Positions 37,184 through 49,537 of a stretch of DNA of 57,500 nt are shown here, piece after piece. A program made the position numbers and the translations under genes. The notes under the pieces are model-generated. The model saw only the letters and a program-made list of their open reading frames with translations. It ran no database searches and was not told where the DNA came from. How positions within the stretch are numbered: the first letter of the stretch is position 1; each line of letters starts with the position of its first letter. Origin of the DNA: Chrysomallon squamiferum (Eukaryota; Mollusca; Gastropoda; Neomphalida; Peltospiridae); assembly GCA_012295275.1 (NCBI GenBank), contig CM022672.1:26788430-26845929 (forward strand), written 5' to 3'.

Positions 37184-40100
37184 CTAGAAAGACATGTGTA
37201 GATTGTTCATCCCATACATGCTGCTGTCTGGGGTCACGTAGGCGGAGTTGCCAGCAGAATACATCACTGACATGGACTGAAAGGAGGTCGCCGCCGTGTG
37301 GTAAGAAGATGGAGTCTGGTTAAAAGTCCCATCAAGATTTTCAGACTGGGAGAAAGGAACCCTGCCATTGTCAACTTCCAGCTCACCTCCCCCAGTTCTG
37401 TACCTGTACTCAAACTGACTGTCTGAAGTTTTTAAAGGTGATGTCTTTGCAATGGGAGTACCCACAAGATTCTCCGGCGAGTGGTCACTATCATTCACTG
37501 ACCGTGCACTGTCAGCCTTCCTGCTGAAGAATGGTTGCTGCTGGACGTGTGATATGTTTGGTGTGCTGGTGTTGAATGAATTAACAACCTCAGTCTTCAC
37601 CTGCTTGGCATTCAGGCTGCCTCCCTGCATTGTCTGACAAGTCTGAAAATGCTTCCAGGCATCTATTTTCTGCTTGGATATCTCTTCCTGGTTCAGAATG
37701 AAAGCCCTAACTTCGGCATGCTTTGGTATGTCGTATTTGTTTAAAAGAATGTACTTCCCACTAGAACCTCCCTGTTTCTTTAGCTGACTGACCATGTCTT
37801 GTGGGCTCCAGTTTTTGAACACTGAAGTGTAGGTCAAATTTTTGAACTGACGAGTGATGTACTTGAGGCCAAGCTGTTGACACATCAGTGTAATCTCTTT
37901 CTGCTCCCCTGCTGGAAGTCCTGGCCCAAATGACAGATCTTCCAAAGTTTCAGTTTCTGTGTACTGCGTAACAAGTCGTTTTATTATCTGCAATAGTTGT
38001 AACAATATACATTGATTGCTATAACATAATTACAACAATATTATTGAAGATTGTAAATGTTGTAATATATAATATTAAGAAACTGTAATTACATATAACT
38101 GCTGATAATTTTATTTATTTTTTAAAGCACATATATTATGGACAAAACATTAATCTAAAAATAAAGTGAAGTGTTAAAGCTAAGTATCACCTGTTTCACC
38201 CACTGACTGACGGGTTCACACACAGAGTCTGTCTCTTCCTCTGTCTCAGGGTCACTCAAGTCTTTTGATGGGCTTGGAACTCTCTCTGTACATTCCATCC
38301 ACTCATCTGAACCATCTTCAGCAGAACCAAACTCTTGTTTCAGCTGTTCAGCTTGGTTTTTGATAGACTCATAAGTGTGCCAGTACTGAGATTCATTTCT
38401 TGGAAGAGCCTGGCAGTTGAAAAACACTTTAATTCAAATGCTTTATTGCAAATAGTATAAGTACTAAGCTATATCATTCTTATGAAGTCAAAGAAAACCA
38501 AAAAGGGTTTTAAAAAGTTACCTGTAGAATTGTGAACACAAAAAATGCATATATAGATATACTTTTTGTGTACTTCCATATTATTGTTAAATTTCTAGCT
38601 TTCAGCTGTTGATAATAAAAATCCCCAACAGACTTAGGCTACAGCATCTTTGCATGATTTACTCAAGACAACCAGGATTTTATTTGTGTGGGTGTGTGAA
38701 AGAATATGCTTGTATGTGAATATGTGTGTGATTATCCATGCATGCAAGAAATTACATCACAAACAATAGTAAATGGTTATCCCTAAGAATTTGTCTGACT
38801 TCTTTTTTTATTTTTTCTAATAATCTGGTTAATGTTTAAGCAAAGAAATAAAGTTACTCTGAATTACACAAATTTTTTTTTTAAATTATATTTTTCTAAA
38901 GATAGGTGTTAAATGTTAAAATTTGGATCCATCTTTGATCATTCTCATCTTAATAAAGATTATGTGGACAAATTTCCATTTTTAACAGATTTTGTTTCAC
39001 AATATAAAAACATAGAAAGTTTAGATTTTCATTGTGAGGGATGAAAATAAGATATTATTATTATAAATAATATTCACCCTTATCACAGGCTGTGTTTCAT
39101 AAAGTCTAAAAAGGGAGTCAATGGCTGCCAGGTTGCGAGCATTCTGCTTTGCTGAGGCACATGCATCTCCAATATCTTGTCCTTGAAGTCTCATTGAACA
39201 TCTGTTACAAAATCAATATTTTACATTTATTTTATTTATTACTATTATTAATATAAGTTATATTTTTTCGTCTTTTTTTGAAAGATGCAACAAGCTGTTA
39301 AGTCATTTGATATTTTTATATTAATTTCTCATGGTGCATAAAGATTGATTTTTCTCATACTGTGTGTAAAAGATCCCTGTTAATAAACAACAGCAGTCTA
39401 TGGTGTAGATGACAGCAACTCCATGCTCAATAATTATTAATATAAATAATTTTTTTTTTTTTTTTTTTTTTTAATAATCTAGGTTTAAAGTTAAATATAT
39501 CTCTGACATTGAATCTTTCTTTTAAAAATACATGATTAAAAACACAAGAGGTTTTAGTATACTTCATTATCAGAAACTACTTACTTGAAGAGATTTTCAT
39601 TAGCTGAGATATTCCACTCTAGAAGCATTCCATTCTGAGTTGCACTCTGACTGAGGATAAGAAATGCATTTTTCTTTCGATCCTTTGTCCAATCGTAGTG
39701 TTCCATGATAACAAAATCTTTAACACTGAACTGAGTCAAACTGGGTTCAATCCCCAGCCGTTTAAGTTTAGTAATGTTTGACTCACCCCATCGACTCTGA
39801 CCTTTGACACAAATCTCCAAAATATCAGGAAGGCTCAATTCTTCCTTTGACAGTCTTTTGGCACCTGAAATTGTTTCTTCTGGTTTTTTATTAATAAGAA
39901 TGTCATAAGCATTAGAATAGGCTGCTTGCTGAGCATTTTTTCTTTTTTCTCCTTGACCTGAAGATATAAAAACACTGTCTAGATACAACTCACACACCAG
40001 AGTCACATTCTTGTTGTTATTATTATCTCTCCTAAACAAGCATGTGGGTAAAAGCTGAAGTGTATTGCAGGTCATGTCCATATGTGAAACCAGTTCCTCT

Positions 40101-43040
40101 TTCACTGTATGCGTTTTTAAAAGTTCTGACAGTTTCTCTAGCTTTCTTACACTTTTCTCTTGATCCATTTCTCCAGCAGGTTCTGTCAAACTCACTTCAC
40201 ATTTTGGAGGATCATCATCTAACTCCAAAAGAGAAACACCTTTAAGAATCGTTTCAAGAGGCTTGTTTAAGAGGACTGCCACTGTCCTTTGATACGTCTT
40301 CTCCTTTGCCTGTTTCTTCTTGAAGTCCCCTGCACCAGTGATGATGATGTCACCAATATACATTCTGCCCTTGAACCAGACTTGTCCAGTTTTCAGTCGT
40401 GTCATGTCTTCTTCGTAGTTGTGGCACAAGTTACACTTGGAGGATGTGAAAGCCTGGGTCATCCTGCACACTGCATTTGGTGTCACTTGGTTTGTGTACT
40501 TGAGGAAGTTGATCAGTTTCGTCAAACCACTCTCCAAGTTAAACAAGCCAACTTTCTTAGCAAATTTGCTTTTCCCTGAATTGGCTGCGTAAGTAACACT
40601 ATCCAGAGCTCGTTTGGCTTCCAGTGGAAATGTTTCAAAAGAAAGGTCTGTATAAACAGTTCTTAATTTACTTCTCACTGACTCTGAATCTAAAATAAAT
40701 CAGAATTAAAATAAAAATATTAAAATGATTCAGCTCAACAGAAACATGATAAAACATCAATAATGCTTGAACTACAGCTATATAAGCTGCAGATAATAAT
40801 ATTATATCATCTTGCTCTGTGCACTGTTATCTATTGTCAACAAATTTTTATGAAAAGATGTTAAAATAAGCTTCCACATATCTACCCATCCCAAAATATA
40901 GAAGAGAAAAATATATCAATTCATTATATACTGTTAAACTTAAAGCATAGTAATAAAAAAAAAAAACAACAACAGACAATATAAATATCAACTATCAGCA
41001 TTACAATACAGATGCATTAAAAAGTTACCAGTAGGATTCATTGACATAAGATACTGTATAGGTTTTCTCAGAAGATGGTCCAGAGCCTTTTGGTAACAGT
41101 CAAACTTGGCCTGTTTCTTGTTCAGACCTACTGATCTGGCCAAGAAAAAGTCATCAATGTAGAGAACCCCAGTGAACATTGCCCTTCCATAGAATCGCAT
41201 CAGCAGCTCGACCTCATATCTAGATTTCAATCCCACTTTAGACGCAATCAGTGCATTCTCAATAACCATAATAGGACTCTCGTTTTCACTGTGTTCTGGT
41301 TTCATGCTTCGTATAAAGCTAACAAACTGCTGCATCCTGTCCAGTGGACTCATACTGGTAACACAAACAAAACAAAAAATATATATACATATATATATAG
41401 TTTTTTTAAATTATCTTTTTTAAAGTATACATGATGTTGAGTTAATGCAGAATGATGTTCTAAATGTGTACAATGGTTTTGTCACAAAATGAAGCAAAGA
41501 TTCCAGGTTTATTACAATTTGTATCAGACACTAATTATTTCAATCATTAATATAAATAATTTTTCAGATTAATATTAACGTTTCATTAACGTGATGTGTA
41601 TAAGCACTAATGTTGAAAATTCTCTGTTTTTTAAAGAAAAATGCTGCATGAAAAACTTGTTTCCAATCATTATAGTTAATGAAGATAATTTAATGTTTTA
41701 ATTGTAGTCACAAATGCTGGATTGTAATAATGTAACTTCCACAAATCTTTATAACGTAATTTAAAAATGTATTAAAAAGTATTCTAACACAGAGATATCT
41801 GGATTGTGATTGTGTGTGACTGGTGTAAGCTGTCCTGTTGATGGAATCCAGACAAATGGTGGGCAAGAACTAGTTCCTCCTTCATAAAATTCATAGTAAC
41901 TCTTGTCACCCATGTAACAGTTTTCTTAAACAGAAAATAAATCAGTATTAGCTTAACCTGTAAGATTATAATTTTTTAAAATTAACTATTTTTAGTCATT
42001 AAATTTACTACATAACGCATAAAATAAGAAAATATGTTGATGAAGCAATGTAAAAAAAAAAAACAGTCATTTTTTTAAACTTAACTAGTGGATGTTTTTG
42101 CATTTATGAAATATTTAATTTTCAATTTTTAAATCTAATTACAAATTAATAAATAAAACAATTTTTTGTGGGGTTTATACAAATGTTAAGATTGTAACCT
42201 AACCTTGATCAAATGGATGCTGATTGCAGCTGAATGGAACATAAAGACCATATTGATTGTTGTTCCGGACATGTCCTCCATATTTTCTATAACTGCCTCC
42301 TCCAAAATCCACTGGAAAATTATTACAATCATTAGCCATAAACCCCTGAGTTCCTGAATATCCATACTGTCCAGAAAACCCACTCCTGAAGTCTGTCCAT
42401 TGGTAGCAGTCTCCTCCAAATTCTCTCACTGGATTAGCAAACATTCTTCCTCTTTGACCGAATCCTGCCCTCGGTTCTCCAAACTGACCTTTCTGATGAC
42501 CACCTCTATGACCATCCTTTTTCATTTCAGTTCCTTGGTTTTGATTTGATTTGCCTAATTTAAAAAAAAAAAAATTTAAAATAAAAATGTCATAGCTAGC
42601 TTTTTTTGAAGTATGGGTTAAAAATATTTATTTAGTTAATGGCCATCATAGGCAAGACTTTTTTTTTTTTTTTTTTTGATGCCTTTAATTATATTTTATC
42701 TACCTTACATGCATTTAAATTGGAAAAAAAAAAATATATATATAACCCAAACACGAACAGTGGGGAAGAAAAAGATTAAACTCTAAGGATAACAAAAAAT
42801 TTAGGACATTATGATTATGAAATAATATTACTCTGGAATTAGTTAACATCAAGAATTACCTTTCTTCTTCTTTTTTTTCTTTTTGCTGTACCCTAGTCTG
42901 TCGTCATGGACTGTCTTGTGTTCTTTACCAAAATGTGAAATCCAGGAAGGTCCATCTTTGAAATCAGGGTCAGCTACCCACTCTTCCTCCTCAACATCAT
43001 CATCATCATCGGCCTTCCTCTTTCCAACACCCACATCCAT
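37184..43040 (-). CDS. NKRF-like nuclear RNA-binding protein (four dsRBD-like modules and R3H-like end)
   Basis: In vertebrates NKRF is a nucleolar RNA-binding factor acting with XRN2 and DHX15 in pre-rRNA processing. Exons in transcript order: 43040-42860, 42554-42204, 41924-41789, 41354-41029, 40689-39585, 39201-39078, 38409-38191 and 37987-37184. All have GT-AG borders and matching phases (the 41789 donor, GT|GTTAGA, is the weakest). Product 1081 residues. ATG 43038-43040 follows an acceptor by one base. Order: acidic then Lys-rich N-terminus (D5, E4, K8 runs); a Gly/Arg/Tyr/Phe-rich segment in exon 2; four modules with a strand pair plus a [KR]K.A...A helix (LNKKQAKFDCYQKAL; FKKKQAKEKTYQRTV; GEKRKNAQQAAYSNAY; ASAKQNARNLAAIDSL); then a domain from about residue 835 (EQKEITLMCQQLGLKYIT, then MVSQLKKQGG) matching the NKRF R3H region. 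The G-patch expected before this is absent. A Ser/Gln-rich tail ends it. Family assignment rests on domain order and the C-terminal match. Confidence 0.72.
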
Positions 43041-43041
43041 C

Positions 43042-43759
43042 CTAAATGCAAAAGTTGAAATCAAACAGGGTACTTGTTACATATTAAATTTAAATTAAAC
43101 CTATTTATTAATGATAAAAGTTGTAAATCAAAAAATTACGTAGTGAACTAAAACAGAATTTATCCTCACAAAAAAATGAAATTTTCTTTTTCTTTTGAGT
43201 TATTTATTATTCATTGCTCCATCTGCTGCATGTGGTTAAACAGGCTGTCAAAAAAATATGAAAATCTCTGACAACAGAATTTTTTATTATTATTATTATT
43301 ATTATCATTTTAAATAGACATCTTTAGATATAGTTACAAATATATATATTTCTTAAATTCATTGCTCTATTTGTTGGAACTGGGCAAATATTGACTGACA
43401 AACCATTAACTGAAAAGCTTTTATAATAGATTTTTTTAAAACTATTCACTTTCGGTCAAAGAACTGTGTTCTTTGCTTAAATGACTAATTAACTATTTTT
43501 CTTACAAATACATCCTGGAGACAGTTCATAATTTTTTTATAAAATAATTAATGCAAAAATTATTTAACCTATAATAAAATATTAAATTCTATAAAACTTC
43601 AATAATTAAACAATATATACTAAAAATATACAACTGGATAAAACTATTCAGAACATACTAAAAATATTAAACTGAATGACACATGACAACTAAGAAAATC
43701 TTTGCATCATTCTGCTGATATGATATCCTTCTAAATTCTTCTGTAGTCAGCTGCCTGGA

Positions 43760-43796
<37 letters not shown>

Positions 43797-44187
43797 TATA
43801 TGTATATGAATGTGTGTGTGTGTATACATATGTACCTATATATATATATATACACACATACATACATATACATAAACATACATAGAGATAACTATATATT
43901 CATACATATATAAAATAATAATAATAATAATATAAACATACCTTTATTTACAAAAATAAAAATTGATTATAGATATTCAGATAAACGAACAGACCAATAC
44001 TATTCAGTGTTACCTGTTCAGACCTAGTGAGTTTATTTATACATATGCAGTTTCACCTGACTGTAGATTTTAGATTTCATTCAAATAGAATATTAATTTT
44101 ACTTTTATGCAAGCCAGATTGTCATACACAATATGCCACATGGGAAATTATACTATTTTATTCATCCAATATAAATATAACATGCTA

Positions 44188-44225
<38 letters not shown>

Positions 44226-44581
44226 AAAAAATATAAAAACACAATAACAAAGCTAGTTACATAATTTATGCCAATTGTTGTAACTATAAAGCATTTTAGT
44301 AAAAGTTAAAAATAATAATAATGGCAATAATAAATTATTTAATTAAAGATTCAATATATTAACAATTTACATGTTCAAACAAACCTTGTGAACTACCACT
44401 AATAATAATATTTAACTCTAAACTTTGTGACACTGTATGATTAACATTTGTAAAATATGTCTACAACAGATGTTCAACACATTAAAATTGTACCAAATAC
44501 AGTCACTGATAAAAATATAATTAAATGTTATGATATAACTTAATGTTACAAAATATATTTAAAAATTGTAAAAATTTAAAA

Positions 44582-44617
<36 letters not shown>

Positions 44618-45201
44618 TAAATATATTAATAAAAATAAAAATTCAAGCATAAAACAATACCTTTAATGTCAATATTTAAATCTGATTCCGTCTGCAATAC
44701 AAAAATATTTTTTTTATGTTATTAAAATGACATCAATATATTTCAGGAAAAAAAGTTAATATTATACTGATAATTAGTTATTGTAATTTTGGATTACTTT
44801 TTTATTATTTTTTTTATTAAACAATGCACAGATAATCTGAAAATTGTACATGAATGTGATTATATCTTATCTAACACAATTATCTTATGTATTACAAGCA
44901 CACACATATACACACACACACATACAAATATTAATATAATGTATATGCTGTTATGCTGGCCATAAATGAGAAAATTGCAGAAATGTTTCTTAGAGTACTT
45001 CTTGGTACATACTGCTTTCCTGTTCATGGTAAAGTATGTACAAAAATATCATTTGTTAATCATTAAGATTAAAGCAGATTTAACGGATTAATGTCTGTAA
45101 ATCAAATCTATCAATTTACACCATTTTGTAATCCTCCATATACCAAATAAATAAATAAATAATAACAGCAATAGCAATTGCAACAATAATAATAATAATA
45201 A

Positions 45202-45265
<64 letters not shown>

Positions 45266-46325
45266 TATAAACATTCAATACATACATATTAACAGCACTA
45301 TTTCCCTATGTCCAAACTAAAAAAAGGTGAATATATATATATATATATCTTATTACATTTTTTCTATTATTACTGTTGTAAATATTGTTGATCACAAAAT
45401 CGATATATTCCTGATAAACTGCTTAATTTTTTATCTTATTTTATTTATCTTTTAAAATTTTATTATTATTATTATTATTTTATTTTTTTTCAAATGCGAT
45501 ATGTTACTTCATCAACATAAACAATAACTTTACAAAAAGACAAAAGAAAAAAGAAAGTGTAACTTCAAGCTGTTATATTTGTGGTTACTTATAAATTTTG
45601 CTGTCGTTAAATACGTAAGCTTGATATAATTATATTTTGATTTATTATTTTAAATCTACTGGATTATAATAACAACATTTATATGGAATCCAGAAATTTA
45701 ATATTTAACATATTGGATAATATTTGCACAATTTACTAATTCAGACATTTATGAAAAGAATTCAAATAATCCGTGCCCTATCGGTTGTGGCGGAAGTAAA
45801 CAACATACATAATTCGCAGCTTACTCAAAATTATTATTAAAATCAACTTACAGTAATTTTATTTAATAACCGCAAAATTATGCTTCAAAGCAGTTACAGA
45901 AATTAACACTGACATCGTCCGATCAAATCAAAACCATATCATTTAAATGTCCACAATTACCGACAAAAAAGTTTACGATTAATCATTAAGATAAAACAAT
46001 AAAAAGTTTAACTCTGAACTCGGTAACTGGCTTAGATATTCCCAATAAGAGTGTATTAGATTAACAGAAATTAACCCCCGATAAATCCATATTTGCAAAT
46101 ATAAGTGAAAAATAAACATTTAATTTTAACTGTACTTTCCTCACCCATCATACACCTATTAAACTGTTTATTTGCGTACAGCGGCACCTTGTGCTCAACT
46201 AAGTTAATATACAAGGGGGATAATCAACAAATTAGCCGTTGCCTGCCACCTTTTCGTAGTTTCGACCATAGTGTGTTATCTTCTTCGTTATCCGCCTGGT
46301 GTGGACAAGGATAGAGAACCAGAAC
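43042..46325. other. 5' region of NKRF-like gene and divergent intergenic DNA
   Basis: Contains the acceptor of NKRF-like exon 1 (43042-43043 on the minus strand), so a 5' UTR intron follows. A CGGAAGT (ETS-type) motif at 45791-45797 sits in a less AT-rich patch and could mark that gene's promoter. A possible minus-strand exon is at 43691-43754. The rest is microsatellite-rich: TAA runs (43762-43794, 45185-45263), GTAA x8 (44585-44616), CA (44195-44220). The left flank of the receptor gene is at 46140-46325. Confidence 0.5.
43691..43754 (-). other. Possible isolated exon
   Basis: On the minus strand TTATTTCCAG precedes an open stretch reading QLTTEEFRRISYQQNDAKIF. The acceptor is good, but the downstream donor (TTA|GTTGTC) is poor, and the frame otherwise stops at 43667-43669. 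It could be a 5' exon of the NKRF-like gene, the last exon of an unseen gene, or chance. Confidence 0.25.
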
Positions 46326-47588
46326 ATGTTGCTCCTGAAACAATTTATATTGCTTTTAATTTTAATACAATTTCAAAAAGTACTTTTAGATCGTCCTTTT
46401 AACAAATTGTACAGAGACATTTTCAGAGACTACGAACCGTTTCTGAGGCCAGTAAAGAACGCCTCCAAACCTGTGAATGTAACGTTAAGTTATTTACTCA
46501 CAGCAGTCGAAGACGTCGCTGAAGCGGAACAGCTGATTAAAACAAGAGGCTGGTTAAAAATGAAATGGAAAGACGAGCTACTTTTCTGGAATGCCAGTGA
46601 ATATTTCGGAATCAATTCAATCATTTTGCCAGTTAGCAAAATATGGAAGCCAACTGTCACTCTGATGAATGATGTGAATAGGTTTGACATACTTTCTTCA
46701 ACTGGCGGAGATCTTAGAGTTTCAAATACTGGGGATGTGACGATGTTTCTTGGACTCGTCGTGGGTACACAGTGTGATATAAACATAATTAATTTTCCTT
46801 TTGATTCACAGACTTGCTCTCTGCAGTTTATTCCGTGGACGTCTTCTGTTGACGAAGTTGACTTATTCCCGCACAAGTATGCATGGGTCGAATCTAAAGT
46901 TAAAGGAGAATGGAAAATAGGCGAGGTCTCTTACAAACGTTCACTTTTCAAAGTGGAAAACCTGACACAGGCTGTTGTGGAGGTACATGTCGTCTTACAC
47001 AGGAATCCTTTGTCATTTATCATTTCTGGAATTATTCCAATGCTGCTGCTCTCTGTTGTAAATCTCGGTTCATTTCTGCTTCCCGTGGGGTCAGAGGAAA
47101 GAATTTCACTGGGAGTCTCTGTTTTGTTGTCGTTTTATGTCTTCGTGTCCACAATCAACAGTTTGTTACCAGACGTCTCAGACACACTGTCTATATTCAG
47201 AGTCTATGTCCTCACCATGCTGACCGTGAAAGTGATGACCACCATGTCTTCTGTCTTCATCATTCGCTTCTACAACAACCCTGACTCAGAATCTTTACCA
47301 AGATGGATGAAAAAACTGCTAAGTCTGTTTCACAGAGATCATCCCGATGCTCACGAAGAACAGCCAGTCGAAGTTCCGAACAAAAGCCGCATCGTGAGAA
47401 ATGAGAAAATCTACAGTTGGAAGATGGCTGCTAAAGCACTGAATGCCATCTGCTTTGTGACAGTGTTCACAATTACTTTTTTTGTGAGTATAGTTTGTTT
47501 CTGTGTTTCAGTGAAGATGAAACCAAATGAACGTGATTTTCAAGCTGGTTTTAAAGATGTGGGAACTTTAAACGCCAGTGATGCGTGA
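46326..47588 (+). CDS. Intronless nicotinic-type Cys-loop receptor subunit, non-alpha and divergent
   Basis: A subunit of a pentameric ligand-gated ion channel in the plasma membrane. 420 residues from ATG 46326; a GTG ten codons earlier only lengthens the signal peptide, and the in-frame TAG is at 46269. Order: signal peptide (1-21), ligand-binding domain, Cys-loop C150 to C164 with exactly 13 residues between (DINIINFPFDSQT), M1 about 229-252, M2 about 259-281 (ERISLGVSVLLSFYVFVSTI), M3 291-314, a short M3-M4 loop with one amphipathic helix, and M4 374-396. M2 keeps the cation-type Glu at -1' and Leu at 9', but 20' is Ser, not acidic. Loop C (about 200-215) has no vicinal Cys pair, so it is not an alpha subunit. 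Loop A has WKPTVTL in place of the usual WKPD. The agonist is unknown. The CDS has no introns, unlike most nAChR genes, suggesting descent from a retrocopy. AATAAA at 47906-47911. Confidence 0.88.
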   Translation: MLLLKQFILLLILIQFQKVLLDRPFNKLYRDIFRDYEPFLRPVKNASKPVNVTLSYLLTAVEDVAEAEQLIKTRGWLKMKWKDELLFWNASEYFGINSIILPVSKIWKPTVTLMNDVNRFDILSSTGGDLRVSNTGDVTMFLGLVVGTQCDINIINFPFDSQTCSLQFIPWTSSVDEVDLFPHKYAWVESKVKGEWKIGEVSYKRSLFKVENLTQAVVEVHVVLHRNPLSFIISGIIPMLLLSVVNLGSFLLPVGSEERISLGVSVLLSFYVFVSTINSLLPDVSDTLSIFRVYVLTMLTVKVMTTMSSVFIIRFYNNPDSESLPRWMKKLLSLFHRDHPDAHEEQPVEVPNKSRIVRNEKIYSWKMAAKALNAICFVTVFTITFFVSIVCFCVSVKMKPNERDFQAGFKDVGTLNASDA

Positions 47589-49537
47589 ATATTTCAGGAT
47601 GTCAAAATACGCAAAACGTAGATGAAATATTTGAACATTTATTAGAAATAATCACAAATTTTCTAAGACCACAACAAATTTTAAAAAATGTGAACCATCC
47701 TCCTGTTATGAAGACGACACTTAAATATTAATCCTAAATTGTAAATTCAGTGGACTGGATTAATATTGTATATTAAATAGACTATGAGGAAATTTAGTTT
47801 CATTAATTACAGTGATTAAATAGCAACTGGGTACAGAAGAAAACAACTGCAGGCTTTGATCTGTAAATTATAAACCATTTTTATAAAGTAAATCAAACCA
47901 TTTAAAATAAAATGATCTCAGGTCTGTTAGAGAAAATAATTTTTATACCAGTGAAGTACAGATTATTGACATTGATGAATTACAATTTATTTTATTAGTT
48001 ATTCACATTTGTACTAGTGATTTACAATTTATGCATTACTTACTCGCATTTGTACTATTGGATTACTGTTTATTTTATTATTTCTTTACTTTTGTACTAT
48101 TAATTTACATATTTTTATTACTTACTCTGTACTTTTGATTCACAGTTTATTGTACTACTTATTCACAACTACTATTGATTTACAGTTTATAATACTGATA
48201 TTGATGTTGATGAATTACAATTTATTTTATTAGTTATTCGCATTTGTACTATTGAATTACAGTCTTTTGTATTACGTATATGCATTTGTACTAGTTTCTG
48301 TATTTCAAAAGTAATTAAGAAGAAATAATTGTGAACAATATGATAATTTTTATTATAATCATCACTATTATCTTCTCATTATTATCATCATTATCGTTAT
48401 TGTTATTATTATAACCAGCATCATTATCGTCATCATCATTATCATCATCATCATTATTATTAAATGGTCAGTGTTCAACACTAGGAATCCATTTTTTCCT
48501 TTCTACTGAAGAGATGTTTGAGTAACTTGCGATGTCATTCCGCGTTTATAGAAAATCGTTATTTTGTTTTCCATCCAGCACTATATTAACATCATCTATT
48601 GCATGGACTAAATATTCATAAAATATTATTATTATTATTATTGTTGTTGTTGTTGTTGTTGTTGTCGTGACCTCGTCGTCGTTATTGTATAACTTTCTAG
48701 AAATTTGTGGATACAAATTCCTCAGTGAACATAAACACGATCTCTACATGAAGAGATACGATTTAATCCTGTCTGTCCACTCCTTCTCTCTTACACGAAC
48801 ACCACACCAAGACCTGTTTTACAACATTCTCTTCTGAATGAGGGAAGACAGTTATAATGTGAACATATATATAGTTTTTGTGCAGTCTTACATATTGTCA
48901 ATTTTAATGCTGTACTTGATTTTTGTTCTTTTATTATTATTTTTTTTAATTATTATAATTATTATTATTATTATTATTGTTGTTGTTGTTGCTTTTGTTG
49001 TTGATATTATTTTAGTTTCTTGTATTTCTTCTTTCTTTTTTTCTTATTTCATTATTTTCTTTCTCTTACCTTTTTTTTTGGGGGGGGCAGGAATAATAAT
49101 TTAAAACAAATTCTATTTATATAATAACAAAACAATGGTTTTAATTTCTTTTATGTTTATAACTGAACACGATTATTGTGTTTTCCTCAATTTCTTTTTA
49201 ACGCACTCATTTTTATTACTAGGAAACTGCCAAATAAAACACTGTTAAACATCATTTGTACAGTCTAGAATGTTATTAGACATTACAATATAATATCTGT
49301 GGAAACATTAATATGTTGATTTTGTGTCACGGTAATTTATTATTATTAATTTGTCTTTGATTTTTGTTTTTTTTAATTAAATGTTGTATAAACAATTTTA
49401 ATATAAATCTTTCACTGTTTGGAAAAGACTGAAAGCACAATATGGGAGTATGCAGGGATTATTTCAAAATTGTAAGCATTTTCTTATTTAAAAGAGAAAA
49501 AAGAAAGAAAGAATAAAAAAAAGAAAGCCAGAAAAAA
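47589..49537. other. Convergent 3' UTRs and intergenic DNA, no gene seen
   Basis: Between the receptor stop (+) and the cyclooxygenase stop (-). It holds a ~55-bp degenerate tandem repeat (47950-48290), ATT/ATC arrays (48355-48465), ATT/GTT runs (48627-48665, 48950-49010) and a short G-tract (49080-49088). No coding exon was recognised. Confidence 0.65.
47950..48290. repeat. Degenerate ~55-60 bp tandem repeat, about six copies
   Basis: Units alternate TTTGTACTA(G/T)TGA-like, TTACAATTTATTTTATTA-like and CTTATTCGCA-like blocks, in the 3' flank of the receptor gene. Confidence 0.7.

Noticed and set aside
40289-40579. 96-residue + strand frame
   Set aside because: Shadow of the large NKRF-like exon on the minus strand; no family features.
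42186-42419. 77-residue minus-strand frame ending at 42186
   Set aside because: Off-frame reading of NKRF-like exon 2 (42204-42554), which joins both neighbours in the other frame.
46299-46325. GTG as start of the receptor
   Set aside because: Not a normal eukaryotic start; ATG 46326 directly begins the signal peptide with A at -3.
46490-46876. 128-residue minus-strand frame, and a 124-residue + frame at 46910-47284
   Set aside because: Both are shadows of the intact Cys-loop receptor CDS.
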